Assembly (NCBI GenBank): GCA_910589385.1
Contig: CAJUTU010000003.1
Location: forward strand, 1 to 64,000
Direction: 5' to 3'
Source of the DNA: an uncultured Lachnospiraceae bacterium
GTDB taxonomy: Bacteria; Bacillota; Clostridia; Lachnospirales; Lachnospiraceae
Length of the DNA: 64,000 nt
The position numbers and the translations under genes are program-made. The notes beneath the pieces are model-generated. The model saw nothing but the letters and a program-made list of their open reading frames with translations. It was not told where the DNA came from and did no database searches. Below, piece by piece: positions 8,985-16,884 of the stretch. Within the stretch, counting starts at the first letter, position 1; each line of letters opens with the position of its first letter.

Positions 8985-11099
8985 TTATACTTCAAAGATA
9001 AGATCACCATAGGAAGGCATCGGCCATACTTCCTTATCCACGATCATCTCCAGCTTATCCACAGGAGCCCTTAATGCTTCCATAGCCGGAAATACCTCTG
9101 AATGGTAATAATTTGCCTGTACCTCTCCCTCTTCTTTTCCGGCAGCTTCTTCTGTCACCCGGATCAAAGCGTCTAAAGCTGCCTTTGATTCTTTGAGCAG
9201 AGCAGTGACTTCAGTTAACAAATCAGCCTGTACACTCGTATCTGCGCCAGCCGCTTTTACAGCCAGAACCGTATCCGCCAGCGTCTTCGTATAACCCATG
9301 ATCGCCGGTATGATTTGCTTGCTTGCCATATCAATCATGGTACGTGCTTCAATATTAATGGCCTTTGCATAACTCTCATACTGGATTTCCGCTCTGGATT
9401 CCAGTTCTGCCTTTGTAAATACGTTGAACCGCTCAAACAACTGCACCGCTTTATCGGTCGTAATGCTCGGGATTGCTTCCACCATGGACTTGATATTCGG
9501 AAGTCCTCTGCGTTCTGCTTCTTTTACCCATTCATCGGAATACCCATTGCCATTAAATACAATTCTCTGGTTCTCGATCATATACTGCTTGATCAGATCA
9601 TGCACTGCCATATCAAAGTCATCTGCTTTTTCCAGAATATCACATGCATCCGCAAATGCCTCTGCAACGATCGTATTCAATACAATATTCGGGTTCGCGA
9701 TGGAATCACGGGAACCAACCATACGGAATTCAAATTTATTTCCGGTAAATGCAAATGGTGAAGTCCTGTTTCTATCTGTAGCATCCTTTGAAAGATCAGG
9801 AAGCGTGGTCACGCCTGTCTGCAGCTTGCCGCCCTTTAAGCTGTGGGTAGCCTGGCCTGTGCTGATCAACTGCTCCATCACATCCTCTAACTGTTCTCCA
9901 AGGAAGATAGAAATAATTGCCGGGGGCGCTTCATTCGCTCCAAGCCTATGGTCATTTCCCGGATCAGCCGCAGACTCACGCAAGAGATCCGCATGCTTAT
10001 TCACTGCCTTCAAAATGCAAGCCAGAACCAGCAGGAACTGTCTATTCTCATGAGGTGTTTTTCCCGGTTCCAACATATTGATGCCATCATCCGTTGTGAT
10101 CGACCAGTTATTATGTTTACCGGAGCCGTTCACACCTGCGAAAGGCTTCTCATGAAGCAGGCACTTCATGCCATGCTGGCAAGCCACCCTTTTCAATGTC
10201 TGCATTACTATCTGGTTATGGTCTACTGCAATATTTGCCTCTGCATAGATCGGAGCCAGTTCATGCTGTGCCGGAGCTACCTCATTATGCTGTGTCTTAG
10301 CGGACACACCCACTTTCCATAACTGGATATTCACATCTCTCATGAAACCGGCAATCCTCTGGCGGATGGTTCCAAAATAATGGTCATCCAGTTCCTGTCC
10401 TTTCGGAGGCATTGCCCCAAATAAGGTACGTCCGGTGTAGATCAAGTCTTTCCTTTGCTGGAACAGATCTGCGTCAACGAGAAAATATTCCTGCTCCGGC
10501 CCTACAGAAGGAGTTACTTTCTTAGAGGTTGTATTTCCAAATAACCGAAGGAGTCTGAGTGCCTGCACATTGATTGCTTCCATGGATCTTAGAAGCGGCG
10601 TCTTCTGATCCAAAGCTTCACCTGTATAAGAACAGAATGCAGTTGGAATACACAGCGTCGCGCCTGCCGCATCCTGCCTTACAAATGCCGGTGACGTACA
10701 ATCCCATGCCGTATATCCTCTTGCTTCAAATGTAGCGCGCAGCCCGCCTGACGGAAATGAAGAAGCATCCGGCTCCCCCTTGATCAGTTCTTTACCTGAA
10801 AAGCTCATCAAAACCTTTCCGCTGGGGAGGGGGGCAGAGATAAACGAATCATGCTTTTCCGCCGTCACTCCTGTCAGGGGCAGAAACCAGTGTGTATAGT
10901 GGGTCGCGCCTTTTTCAATGGCCCATTCCTTCATCTCGTGTGCGATCACATCGGCCGTCTCAAGATCCAATTCTTTCCCCTCTTCAATCGTTTTCTTCAA
11001 GTTCTTATACACTTTTTTCGGCAAACGCGCCTGCATCACTGTATCATTAAACACGTTTTCTCCAAAAATATCAGCTACGTTGAATAATTCTGTACTCAT
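8985..11099 (-). CDS. glnN: Glutamine synthetase, type III
   Basis: This 704-aa enzyme is a GSIII, the large glutamine synthetase of Bacteroides, cyanobacteria and many clostridia. Landmarks include THYTHWFLPLTG, FSGKELIKGEPDASSFPSGG, SVGPEQEYFLVD, APAQHELAPIYAEANIA and GVNGSGKHNNWSI. Length matches the family (about 700-730). ATG 11099 is preceded by AAGGAAGGA; a 10-codon upstream extension has no site. It has its own promoter and a roughly 170-nt leader containing an intrinsic terminator, and is followed by type I glnA. Holding both types side by side suggests different expression conditions. Confidence 0.96.
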   Translation of the reverse strand: MSTELFNVADIFGENVFNDTVMQARLPKKVYKNLKKTIEEGKELDLETADVIAHEMKEWAIEKGATHYTHWFLPLTGVTAEKHDSFISAPLPSGKVLMSFSGKELIKGEPDASSFPSGGLRATFEARGYTAWDCTSPAFVRQDAAGATLCIPTAFCSYTGEALDQKTPLLRSMEAINVQALRLLRLFGNTTSKKVTPSVGPEQEYFLVDADLFQQRKDLIYTGRTLFGAMPPKGQELDDHYFGTIRQRIAGFMRDVNIQLWKVGVSAKTQHNEVAPAQHELAPIYAEANIAVDHNQIVMQTLKRVACQHGMKCLLHEKPFAGVNGSGKHNNWSITTDDGINMLEPGKTPHENRQFLLVLACILKAVNKHADLLRESAADPGNDHRLGANEAPPAIISIFLGEQLEDVMEQLISTGQATHSLKGGKLQTGVTTLPDLSKDATDRNRTSPFAFTGNKFEFRMVGSRDSIANPNIVLNTIVAEAFADACDILEKADDFDMAVHDLIKQYMIENQRIVFNGNGYSDEWVKEAERRGLPNIKSMVEAIPSITTDKAVQLFERFNVFTKAELESRAEIQYESYAKAINIEARTMIDMASKQIIPAIMGYTKTLADTVLAVKAAGADTSVQADLLTEVTALLKESKAALDALIRVTEEAAGKEEGEVQANYYHSEVFPAMEALRAPVDKLEMIVDKEVWPMPSYGDLIFEV

Positions 11100-11217
11100 A
11101 ATTCCTTCCTTTCTACTTGCCCGAAGCAATTTTCTGAGAAACTACGGAAAAACGCCCCAGTTATCCTGCTTAGATATTTCTCCAGCAGCCCGTCTAACTT
11201 ATTTTCCTACAGTCCCT

Positions 11218-11257
11218 AAAGAAAAGAGGACACCCCAAGCAACCTTGGAACGTCCTC
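11218..11257 (-). promoter_or_regulatory. Intrinsic terminator in the glnN leader (attenuator)
   Basis: On the minus strand GAGGAC (from 11257) pairs with GTCCTC (to 11226). The stem encloses a second hairpin, CCAAG-GTTG-CTTGG, and is followed by TTTTCTTT. It lies inside the leader, about 120 nt before the glnN start. GAACG-AGGA-CGTTC (11248-11261) is an alternative stem that would block the terminator. ACAGTC near the 5' end can also pair with GACTGT after the T run. Confidence 0.65.
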
Positions 11258-11276
11258 GTTCTTATCTACGACTGTC

Positions 11277-11305
11277 AGTATAACTCACTTTTTCTAAAAA
11301 GGCAA
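11277..11305 (-). promoter_or_regulatory. Sigma-A promoter of glnN
   Basis: On the minus strand TTGCCT (11305-11300), a 17-bp spacer and TATACT (11282-11277) form a near-consensus promoter. Transcription would start near 11270, giving a leader of about 170 nt. Confidence 0.75.
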
Positions 11306-11323
11306 GTAAAATTTCAAAATTTT

Positions 11324-12187
11324 TCAAGCCTTTCCAACAGAACCAAATAATTCCATCTTTTCCTTTACTGTAGCCATAATCGCATCTGCGCCTGGTTTCA
11401 GAAGCTTACGTGGGTCAAAGCCCTTGCCTTCCTGATCTTTTCCTGCCTCGATATATTCGCGTGTTGCTGCTGCAAAAGAAAGCTGGCACTCTGTATTTAC
11501 ATTGATCTTTGCAACGCCGAGAGAAATTGCCTTCTTGATCATGTCAGCCGGGATTCCTGTACCACCGTGAAGTACCAGAGGCATATCTCCTGTCAATTTC
11601 TGGATTGCATCCAGAGTCTCAAAGCTTAAGCCTTCCCAGTTTGCCGGATATTTTCCGTGAATGTTGCCGATACCCGCTGCCAGGAAGTCGATTCCCAGAT
11701 CAGCAATCCTCTTGCACTCTTCAGGATCTGCGCACTCGCCCTTGCCGACTACGCCGTCTTCTTCCCCGCCGATAGCTCCTACTTCGGCTTCCAGAGACAT
11801 TCCCTTTTCATTTACGATTGCAACCAGTTCTTTTGTCTTCTCTACATTTTCTTCAATCGGGAAATGAGAACCATCAAACATAATGGATGAAAAACCAGCC
11901 TCAATACACTTCATACATCCATCATAGCTGCCGTGATCCAGATGCAGGGCAACCGGTACTGTGATATTCAGTTCTTCCAGCATACCGTTCACCATGCCGA
12001 CAACAGTCTTATATCCTGCCATATACTTGCCTGCGCCCTCGGAAACACCTAAGATAACAGGGGACTTGCACTCTTCTGCTGTAAGAAGGATAGCCTTTGT
12101 CCATTCCAGATTGTTGATATTGAACTGTCCTACTGCATAGTGTCCTGCTTTTGCTTTCTGAAGCATCTCTTTTGCTGATACTAACAT
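11324..12187 (-). CDS. fba: Class II fructose-bisphosphate aldolase
   Basis: The zinc-dependent aldolase splits fructose-1,6-bisphosphate to dihydroxyacetone phosphate and glyceraldehyde-3-phosphate. The protein is 287 aa from ATG 12187 (MLVSAKEMLQKAKAG), which follows GGAGGAAAG; the open frame continues 30 codons upstream through the promoter, so a longer form is excluded. Metal ligands and phosphate loops are visible in HLDHGSYDGCMKCIEAG, SLEAEVGAIGGEEDG, GNIHGKYP and LVLHGGTGIP. It stands as a single gene with a strong promoter, between nagB and the glnN promoter. Confidence 0.97.
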   Translation of the reverse strand: MLVSAKEMLQKAKAGHYAVGQFNINNLEWTKAILLTAEECKSPVILGVSEGAGKYMAGYKTVVGMVNGMLEELNITVPVALHLDHGSYDGCMKCIEAGFSSIMFDGSHFPIEENVEKTKELVAIVNEKGMSLEAEVGAIGGEEDGVVGKGECADPEECKRIADLGIDFLAAGIGNIHGKYPANWEGLSFETLDAIQKLTGDMPLVLHGGTGIPADMIKKAISLGVAKINVNTECQLSFAAATREYIEAGKDQEGKGFDPRKLLKPGADAIMATVKEKMELFGSVGKA

Positions 12188-12256
12188 AATTACTTTCCTC
12201 CAATTCTCCCACCCCGCCAGCTTTATACTGACAGGAAATATTTTAAATCTTGTTCC

Positions 12257-12285
12257 ATTATATCCCATTTTGTCCAAAAAGACAA
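12257..12285 (-). promoter_or_regulatory. Sigma-A promoter of fba
   Basis: On the minus strand TTGTCT, a 17-bp spacer and a perfect TATAAT lie about 65 bp upstream of the fba start codon. Confidence 0.75.
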
Positions 12286-12347
12286 TCTGTAATTTCGAAA
12301 ATCAGAGGTCACATTGCACAAAAATTAACAATCAATTTCGTCAGAAA

Positions 12348-13073
12348 CTACAGCTTCGACAGCGCTGCTTTATCTGCAACTACTGTCACGTCCTGATGCA
12401 TCTGCAAAATGGAGGCCGGCACTTTTGGGGTAACTTCTCCGGTAAATGCTTTTGCAACGATCTCTGCCTTATCCTCTCCGCTGACTACCACCAACACCTT
12501 TTTCGCTTTCATGATCGTCCCGATCCCCATGGTATACGCCTGCTTCGGCACCTCGTCTGCCGACGCAAAGAAACGCTTATTCGCCTCGATCGTGCTCTCT
12601 GTCAGGTCAACACAGTGGGTTGCCTTCTCAAATACAGAAGCCGGTTCATTAAATCCAATGTGGCCGTTATGCCCCAGCCCAAGAAGCTGCAGGTCAGCCC
12701 CGCCTAATGAATCAACCAGTGCCTCATATCTCTTACACTCTTTTTCTGAGTTTGGCTCCATCCCATTTGGCACATGTGTACATTCCGGACGTACATTTAC
12801 ATGGTCAAACAGATGCTGATGCATGAAATAATAATAACTCTGGTCGTTTTCCCGATCAAGTCCTTTGTATTCATCCAAATTCACTGTCGATATTTTTGAA
12901 AAATCCAAATCGCCTTTTTTATACCATTCTACCAACTGCTCATAGATCCCGACCGGCGTCGATCCTGTTGCCAGGCCTAACACGCAATCCGGCTTCAGTA
13001 TCATCTGTGCGGATATGATATTCGCTGCTTTTCTGCTCATATCCTTATAATTCTCTGCTTCAATAATTCTCAT
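12348..13073 (-). CDS. nagB: Glucosamine-6-phosphate deaminase
   Basis: NagB converts glucosamine-6-phosphate to fructose-6-phosphate and ammonia, so amino sugars enter glycolysis. The 241-aa form starts at ATG 13073 (MRIIEAENYKDM) after GAGGAGAG. Family signatures are LGLATGSTPVGIYEQL for phosphate binding, NLDEYKGL with the catalytic Asp, and LGLGHNGHIGFNEPA with the catalytic His/Glu. The eukaryote-type C-terminal extension and allosteric tail are absent, as in other Firmicutes. No nagA is adjacent. A promoter sits about 50 bp upstream. Confidence 0.97.
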   Translation of the reverse strand: MRIIEAENYKDMSRKAANIISAQMILKPDCVLGLATGSTPVGIYEQLVEWYKKGDLDFSKISTVNLDEYKGLDRENDQSYYYFMHQHLFDHVNVRPECTHVPNGMEPNSEKECKRYEALVDSLGGADLQLLGLGHNGHIGFNEPASVFEKATHCVDLTESTIEANKRFFASADEVPKQAYTMGIGTIMKAKKVLVVVSGEDKAEIVAKAFTGEVTPKVPASILQMHQDVTVVADKAALSKL

Positions 13074-13117
13074 ACTTCTCTCCTCACTTCTTACGAACCC
13101 CATTTTGTGTCCATTTC

Positions 13118-13146
13118 ATACTATCAAATAGAAATTAGAATGTAAA
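13118..13146 (-). promoter_or_regulatory. Putative nagB promoter
   Basis: On the minus strand TTTACA, a 17-bp spacer and TAGTAT precede nagB by about 45 bp. Confidence 0.5.
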
Positions 13147-13237
13147 GATAAATTTGTTACCATTCTCGGCAGCAGTTTTGCAAGAAATTTCAGATCATTT
13201 CCCGAAAAAATTTTCTGTCGAAAAATAAAAATATCTC

Positions 13238-13266
13238 TTGCACAATTACAAATTGTGTGCTATAAT
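13238..13266 (+). promoter_or_regulatory. Promoter of the tRNA-Glu gene
   Basis: TTGCAC (13238-13243) and TATAAT (13261-13266) are spaced by 17 bp, about 55 bp upstream of the tRNA. Confidence 0.7.
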
Positions 13267-13321
13267 TCATTTTGCTTGTGATGTATGGCTTATATGGATA
13301 TATTACTTGCTTAGTAAATAC

Positions 13322-13393
13322 GGCTCCATGGTCAAGCGGTTAAGACGCTAGCCTCTCACGCTGGAATCAGGGGTTCGATTCCCCTTGGAGTCA
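13322..13393 (+). tRNA. tRNA-Glu (anticodon CTC)
   Basis: A 72-nt cloverleaf. The acceptor GGCTCCA pairs with TGGAGTC with one G-T wobble. The anticodon stem CTAGC/GCTGG holds loop CTCTCAC with anticodon CTC. The T arm contains GGTTCGATTCC. The 3' CCA is not encoded. Confidence 0.93.
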
Positions 13394-13401
13394 TAAAAGA
13401 G

Positions 13402-13433
13402 ACTTCCGGACATTATATGTTCGGAAGTTTTTT
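13402..13433 (+). terminator. Terminator after tRNA-Glu
   Basis: ACTTCCGGAC and GTTCGGAAGT pair across a 7-nt loop and are followed by TTTTTTG. Confidence 0.85.
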
Positions 13434-13477
13434 GTTTCTGCATACCAAATAGATATCCTTACATGTATATTTGAGCA

Positions 13478-13534
13478 AAGAACCGTATAAAAATATCCTG
13501 CATAGTCTGTTTAAGATATTTGTATACGGTTCTT
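13478..13534 (-). terminator. Long inverted repeat at the end of the lipid-kinase gene
   Basis: AAGAACCGTATA (13478-13489) matches TATACGGTTCTT (13523-13534), with a further ATATC/GATAT inside. It lies directly after the stop codon of the minus-strand kinase gene and probably ends its transcript. Confidence 0.6.
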
Positions 13535-13540
13535 CACTTC

Positions 13541-14491
13541 CTATTCTTCCTCTTTTATCTTCTCCAATATCTCTTCCTTTTCTTCTTCCAGAGATATCTT
13601 TGTATCTTCTTTCACCATGAGCAGCAATGCCTGCTTTCGGTTATATATGGTGACTTCTTCATGTTCGCCGCCAAACTCGCCGTCCAGCGTCCATGGAATT
13701 TCCTCCACAGATTCAAAACGTACCTCTCCTGTACGGAAAGAATACACATGGTTTGAATCAATCTGCTTGATCACCAGAGAGGCAATGATTTCATTCAATG
13801 CAATCGGATTCTTCGGTGTTTTGATCAATGTCACTTCAAAAAGGCCGTCATCAAATATAACATCTTTACCGATAATCCCTTTAAACCCTCCGACTGAACG
13901 TGAATTTGTGACCATGCCAAACATAAAATCATCCTCGATTGATTCGCCGTCATAAGTTACCCTGACATGATAGGAAGGAATGTTAAAAATCTGCTTTGAG
14001 CCTTCCAGAATATAGGCAAGATGCCCCAGCACATTTTTCATGCTCTGCTTTGTCTCATAAGAAACATCTGTAAAAAGGCCAAATGCCGCAATATATACAA
14101 AATAGTCATCATTGAATTTTCCTACGTCACATGGAAATACCGTCCCATTTACTGCAATATCTGCCGCTTCCAGAATATTGCCGGGAATATTCAGGCTGTT
14201 TGCAAAGTCATTTGTTGTACCGGCTGGGATATATCCCACAGGCACCCTCTTTTTTCGTTTGGACAGCCCGGTCACTACCTCGTCCAGAGTCCCGTCCCCG
14301 CCACTGCATACGATAATATCATAATCTTCCGTGTAAGTGATCATCTTTGCCAGCGCATCGTGGCTGCACTGTGTCGGATAGATTGTTACATCATACCCGC
14401 CTTTTACAAAAATATCAACCACGTCTGCCAGCTTTGGCTTTAATCCCCCGGTCCCTGCATTCGGATTATAAACAAACAACATCTTTTTCAT
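13541..14491 (-). CDS. Diacylglycerol/lipid kinase family protein (YegS/DgkB type)
   Basis: The 316-aa protein starts at ATG 14491 (MKKMLFVYNPNAGTGG) after GGGAGGT. Members phosphorylate diacylglycerol or related lipids at the membrane face. The catalytic-domain signatures are VYNPNAGTG, CSGGDGTLDEVVTGL (the GGDGT nucleotide loop) and GYIPAGTTNDFANSL. The C-terminal beta-sandwich follows with IIGKDVIFDDGLFEV. No membrane segment is present, as is normal for soluble DgkB-type enzymes. The C-terminus is rich in Glu and Lys. A structured non-coding stretch and a two-hairpin repeat lie directly upstream. The exact lipid substrate cannot be read from sequence. Confidence 0.9.
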   Translation of the reverse strand: MKKMLFVYNPNAGTGGLKPKLADVVDIFVKGGYDVTIYPTQCSHDALAKMITYTEDYDIIVCSGGDGTLDEVVTGLSKRKKRVPVGYIPAGTTNDFANSLNIPGNILEAADIAVNGTVFPCDVGKFNDDYFVYIAAFGLFTDVSYETKQSMKNVLGHLAYILEGSKQIFNIPSYHVRVTYDGESIEDDFMFGMVTNSRSVGGFKGIIGKDVIFDDGLFEVTLIKTPKNPIALNEIIASLVIKQIDSNHVYSFRTGEVRFESVEEIPWTLDGEFGGEHEEVTIYNRKQALLLMVKEDTKISLEEEKEEILEKIKEEE

Positions 14492-14509
14492 AATCTCTAC
14501 CTCCCAATA

Positions 14510-14562
14510 TGTAACCAATCTGTCCGGCAAATTGACTGCCTGCCATCTGCAAGACAGGCTTC
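14510..14562 (-). repeat. Two-hairpin repeat, copy 1 (upstream of the lipid kinase)
   Basis: On the minus strand AAGCCTG...CAGGC forms a first hairpin, followed by CAATTTG-CCGGA-CAGATTG as a second hairpin and then GTTACA just ahead of the ribosome site. A copy with the same order and a compensatory C/T change lies at 62643-62698. Confidence 0.65.
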
Positions 14563-14701
14563 CATAGGGGCAATTCCAGTATCGGATATCCTTGTAAGGC
14601 TTTACAAACGCCTGTCTGCTGCACCAACATATCCAGATGTCAAGGCAACAGACCTACGCCCCGCCTTCCGACAGGGGCATAGGCCCGCCAGATCACACCA
14701 T
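14563..14701 (-). other. Structured non-coding stretch between crh and the lipid-kinase gene
   Basis: No ORF is supported here. Minus-strand RNA would fold into successive hairpins: GGCCTATGCCCC/GGGGCGTAGGTC (12 bp), GTCTGTTGC/GCAGCAGAC (9 bp) enclosing ACAT/ATGT, and TTGTAA-AGCC-TTACAA. It then runs into the two-hairpin repeat. It may be a 3' UTR, a structured RNA, or a decayed repeat array. I do not match it to a known family. Confidence 0.4.
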
Positions 14702-14959
14702 TTAAGTCGCAGCCATGAAGAATGTTTTAATCCCTTCCGCTGCCTTCTCTTCATCCTCACCGTCTGTCAGTATCGTGACTTCCTCTCCCTGAGAAAGACT
14801 CAGGCTCATCATTCCCATGATGCTCTTTGCATTGATGCTTTTTTCCTCCACCTTAATGTACACTTTGCTCGCGTACTGGCTTGCCTCCTGTACCAACAAT
14901 GCAATCGGTCTTCCATCAAGCCCCTTTTCTTGTCTTACGACAACTGGCGTTTCGATCAT
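14702..14959 (-). CDS. crh: HPr-like protein lacking the PTS histidine (Crh type)
   Basis: This 85-aa protein has the HPr fold but cannot carry PTS phosphate. Where HPr has the catalytic His15 (GLHARPA), this protein reads KGLDGRPIALLVQ, with Asp. The regulatory serine region is kept (NAKSIMGMMSLSLSQGEEV), matching Ser46. In Bacillus, Crh has Gln at position 15 and acts through Ser46 phosphorylation as a CcpA cofactor in carbon catabolite control. It overlaps the end of whiA by 4 nt (ATGA), as in the whiA-crh arrangement of other Firmicutes. The hprK kinase gene is not in the window. Confidence 0.85.
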   Translation of the reverse strand: MIETPVVVRQEKGLDGRPIALLVQEASQYASKVYIKVEEKSINAKSIMGMMSLSLSQGEEVTILTDGEDEEKAAEGIKTFFMAAT

Positions 14960-15915
14960 AATAACCCTCCTTGTTCTTGCTTAACTTTCTCTGCCAATTC
15001 CCCCAGTTTACGAAGCCTGTGGTTTACTCCAGACTTTCCCACCGGCGGCGACAAGATTTCCCCCAGCTCTTTTAATGACGCGTCCGGATGAGAAAGACGG
15101 GCCTGTGCCACTTCCTGTAACCCATCCGGCAATTTTTCAAAACCGATAGTGTCTCGCAAGTATGTAATATCCTCCATCTGCCTCACCGCAGCGGAGACGG
15201 TTTTGTTGATATTTGCTGTCTCACAGTTCACTTTCCGGTTCACTGTGTTGCGCATCTCTTTCAAAATCCTGACATTCTCCAGTTCCATCAAGGATACATG
15301 CGCTTCCATAACATTTAAAATATCTACAATCTGTGAGCCTTCTTTCAGATATACCACGTATGATCTTTTCCTCAAGACGATTTTGGCATCCATCGCAAAG
15401 CTGCATATCAGCATCTGTATCTGTTCAGCCATAGCCTCTGCCGCGCAGACAATCTCAAAATGATAGGACTTTGCCGGATTACTCATAGATCCCGCCGCCA
15501 AAAACGCCCCCCGGATAAATGCCCGTCTACAGCAGGTCTGCTGGACCACAATCGGGTTTGCAATGTACACTTCATCAAACCCTTTCGTATGTTCATCCAT
15601 CAGTTTCGTTGCCTGAAGGATACGGAGTGCATCCTCATGGCGTCTGACCACAACGGCATAGGATATGCTTTTCTTCACCATATTCTTACGGATTGAGATA
15701 TCAGCATCTATATTAAATGTTTTTTTGATCAATGTAAAGACTTTTCTTGCAACAGCTTGATTTTCCGTATTGATTTTTACACGGCACTGATTCCTGCTGC
15801 CTATGGCAATGGAACCGCATATGCTGAGCAAAGCCGCTAATTCCGCTATCTGGCAGTGCCTGGCGGGGCTTATGCTCCTGGAAAGTTCTTCCTTAACATT
15901 TCCAGAAAATGACAT
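14956..15915 (-). CDS. whiA: DNA-binding protein WhiA
   Basis: The 319-aa protein joins an N-terminal LAGLIDADG-like fold (residues about 1-200) to a C-terminal HTH (about 230-310; TYLRDTIGFEKLPDGLQEVAQAR then LKELGEILSPPVGKSGVNHRLRKLG). WhiA is a sporulation regulator in Streptomyces and a nucleoid/cell-division-linked protein in Bacillus. The start MSFSGNVKEELSR is the conserved N-terminus of the family. It lies 16 nt after rapZ and overlaps crh by 4 nt. The yvcK gene often found between rapZ and whiA is missing. Confidence 0.96.
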   Translation of the reverse strand: MSFSGNVKEELSRSISPARHCQIAELAALLSICGSIAIGSRNQCRVKINTENQAVARKVFTLIKKTFNIDADISIRKNMVKKSISYAVVVRRHEDALRILQATKLMDEHTKGFDEVYIANPIVVQQTCCRRAFIRGAFLAAGSMSNPAKSYHFEIVCAAEAMAEQIQMLICSFAMDAKIVLRKRSYVVYLKEGSQIVDILNVMEAHVSLMELENVRILKEMRNTVNRKVNCETANINKTVSAAVRQMEDITYLRDTIGFEKLPDGLQEVAQARLSHPDASLKELGEILSPPVGKSGVNHRLRKLGELAEKVKQEQGGLL

Positions 15916-15931
15916 GTTCTTCCCCTGCCTT

Positions 15932-16810
15932 TCAATGTGCTTTTACGATGGCATCTTTCTCTATATCCCTATGCTCGATCCGCACACCGTAGTTTTCCTT
16001 CTTTTCCATATAATGATACAATACATTCGCCAATGTAACGGAACGATGCTTTCCGCCCGTGCATCCAATCCCGATCACAAGCTGGTTTTTTCCTTCCAGA
16101 ATATAATTGGGCAGCAGAAAATCCATCATATCCTTCATTTTCTCTACAAAAATCTGTGCCCGTTCATTGTCCAGGACATAATCCTGAACTTCCTGGTCAT
16201 TGCCCGTTTTTTCTTTCAGCCCCTCAATATAGTATGGATTAGGCAGGAAACGCACATCAAACACCAGGTCTGCATCCTGGGGAATGCCATACTTAAACCC
16301 AAAGGACATCACAGAAATATACAGATTTCTGAATTCCTTTCCTTCCACAAAAATCTTTTCCAGTTCCCTCTTCAGTTCCCTGGTCAGCATCTTGCTGGTA
16401 TCCAGTATATACGTTGCCCTCATTTTTAAGAACGCAATCCGTTCCCGTTCTTTTGCGATTCCGATATCCACCCTGCCGATCCCGCCTAAGGGATGCTGTC
16501 TGCGCGTCTCCTTATACCTCTTTACAAGCACATTATCACGAGCATCTAAAAACAGGATCTCATACCGGATCCCCTGGGCATCCATCTGGGAGAGCTGATC
16601 CTCTATCCCATCCAGCGCCTGGCCGCTTCGCACATCAATCCCAAGCGCCACCTGATTGATCTCAGCATCGGGCGTCATCATCATTTCCGCAAATTTTGGC
16701 ATAAGTAAAATGGGAAGATTATCCACGCAAAAATAACCAATATCCTCCAACATCTTCAAAGCCGTGGACTTTCCGGCCCCCGACATACCTGTCACGATCA
16801 CAAACCTCAT
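15932..16810 (-). CDS. rapZ: RapZ/YvcJ family nucleotide-binding RNase adaptor
   Basis: The 292-aa P-loop protein has Walker A GMSGAGKS at residues about 8-15 and the C-terminal GCTGGKHRSVTLANVL typical of RapZ. In E. coli RapZ guides RNase E to the GlmZ sRNA; in Firmicutes the role is linked to competence and cell-wall metabolism and is less clear. ATG 16810 (MRFVIVTGMSG) is preferred because GGTGGGAA lies at good spacing; an ATG four codons upstream has no site. It sits between murB and whiA. Confidence 0.94.
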   Translation of the reverse strand: MRFVIVTGMSGAGKSTALKMLEDIGYFCVDNLPILLMPKFAEMMMTPDAEINQVALGIDVRSGQALDGIEDQLSQMDAQGIRYEILFLDARDNVLVKRYKETRRQHPLGGIGRVDIGIAKERERIAFLKMRATYILDTSKMLTRELKRELEKIFVEGKEFRNLYISVMSFGFKYGIPQDADLVFDVRFLPNPYYIEGLKEKTGNDQEVQDYVLDNERAQIFVEKMKDMMDFLLPNYILEGKNQLVIGIGCTGGKHRSVTLANVLYHYMEKKENYGVRIEHRDIEKDAIVKAH

Positions 16811-16884
16811 TGTTCCCACCATCCGTTTTCTAAAGAGTGCCGGAAAATCATTTTTTCCAGCATACGGTTCTCATAGTAACGCTG

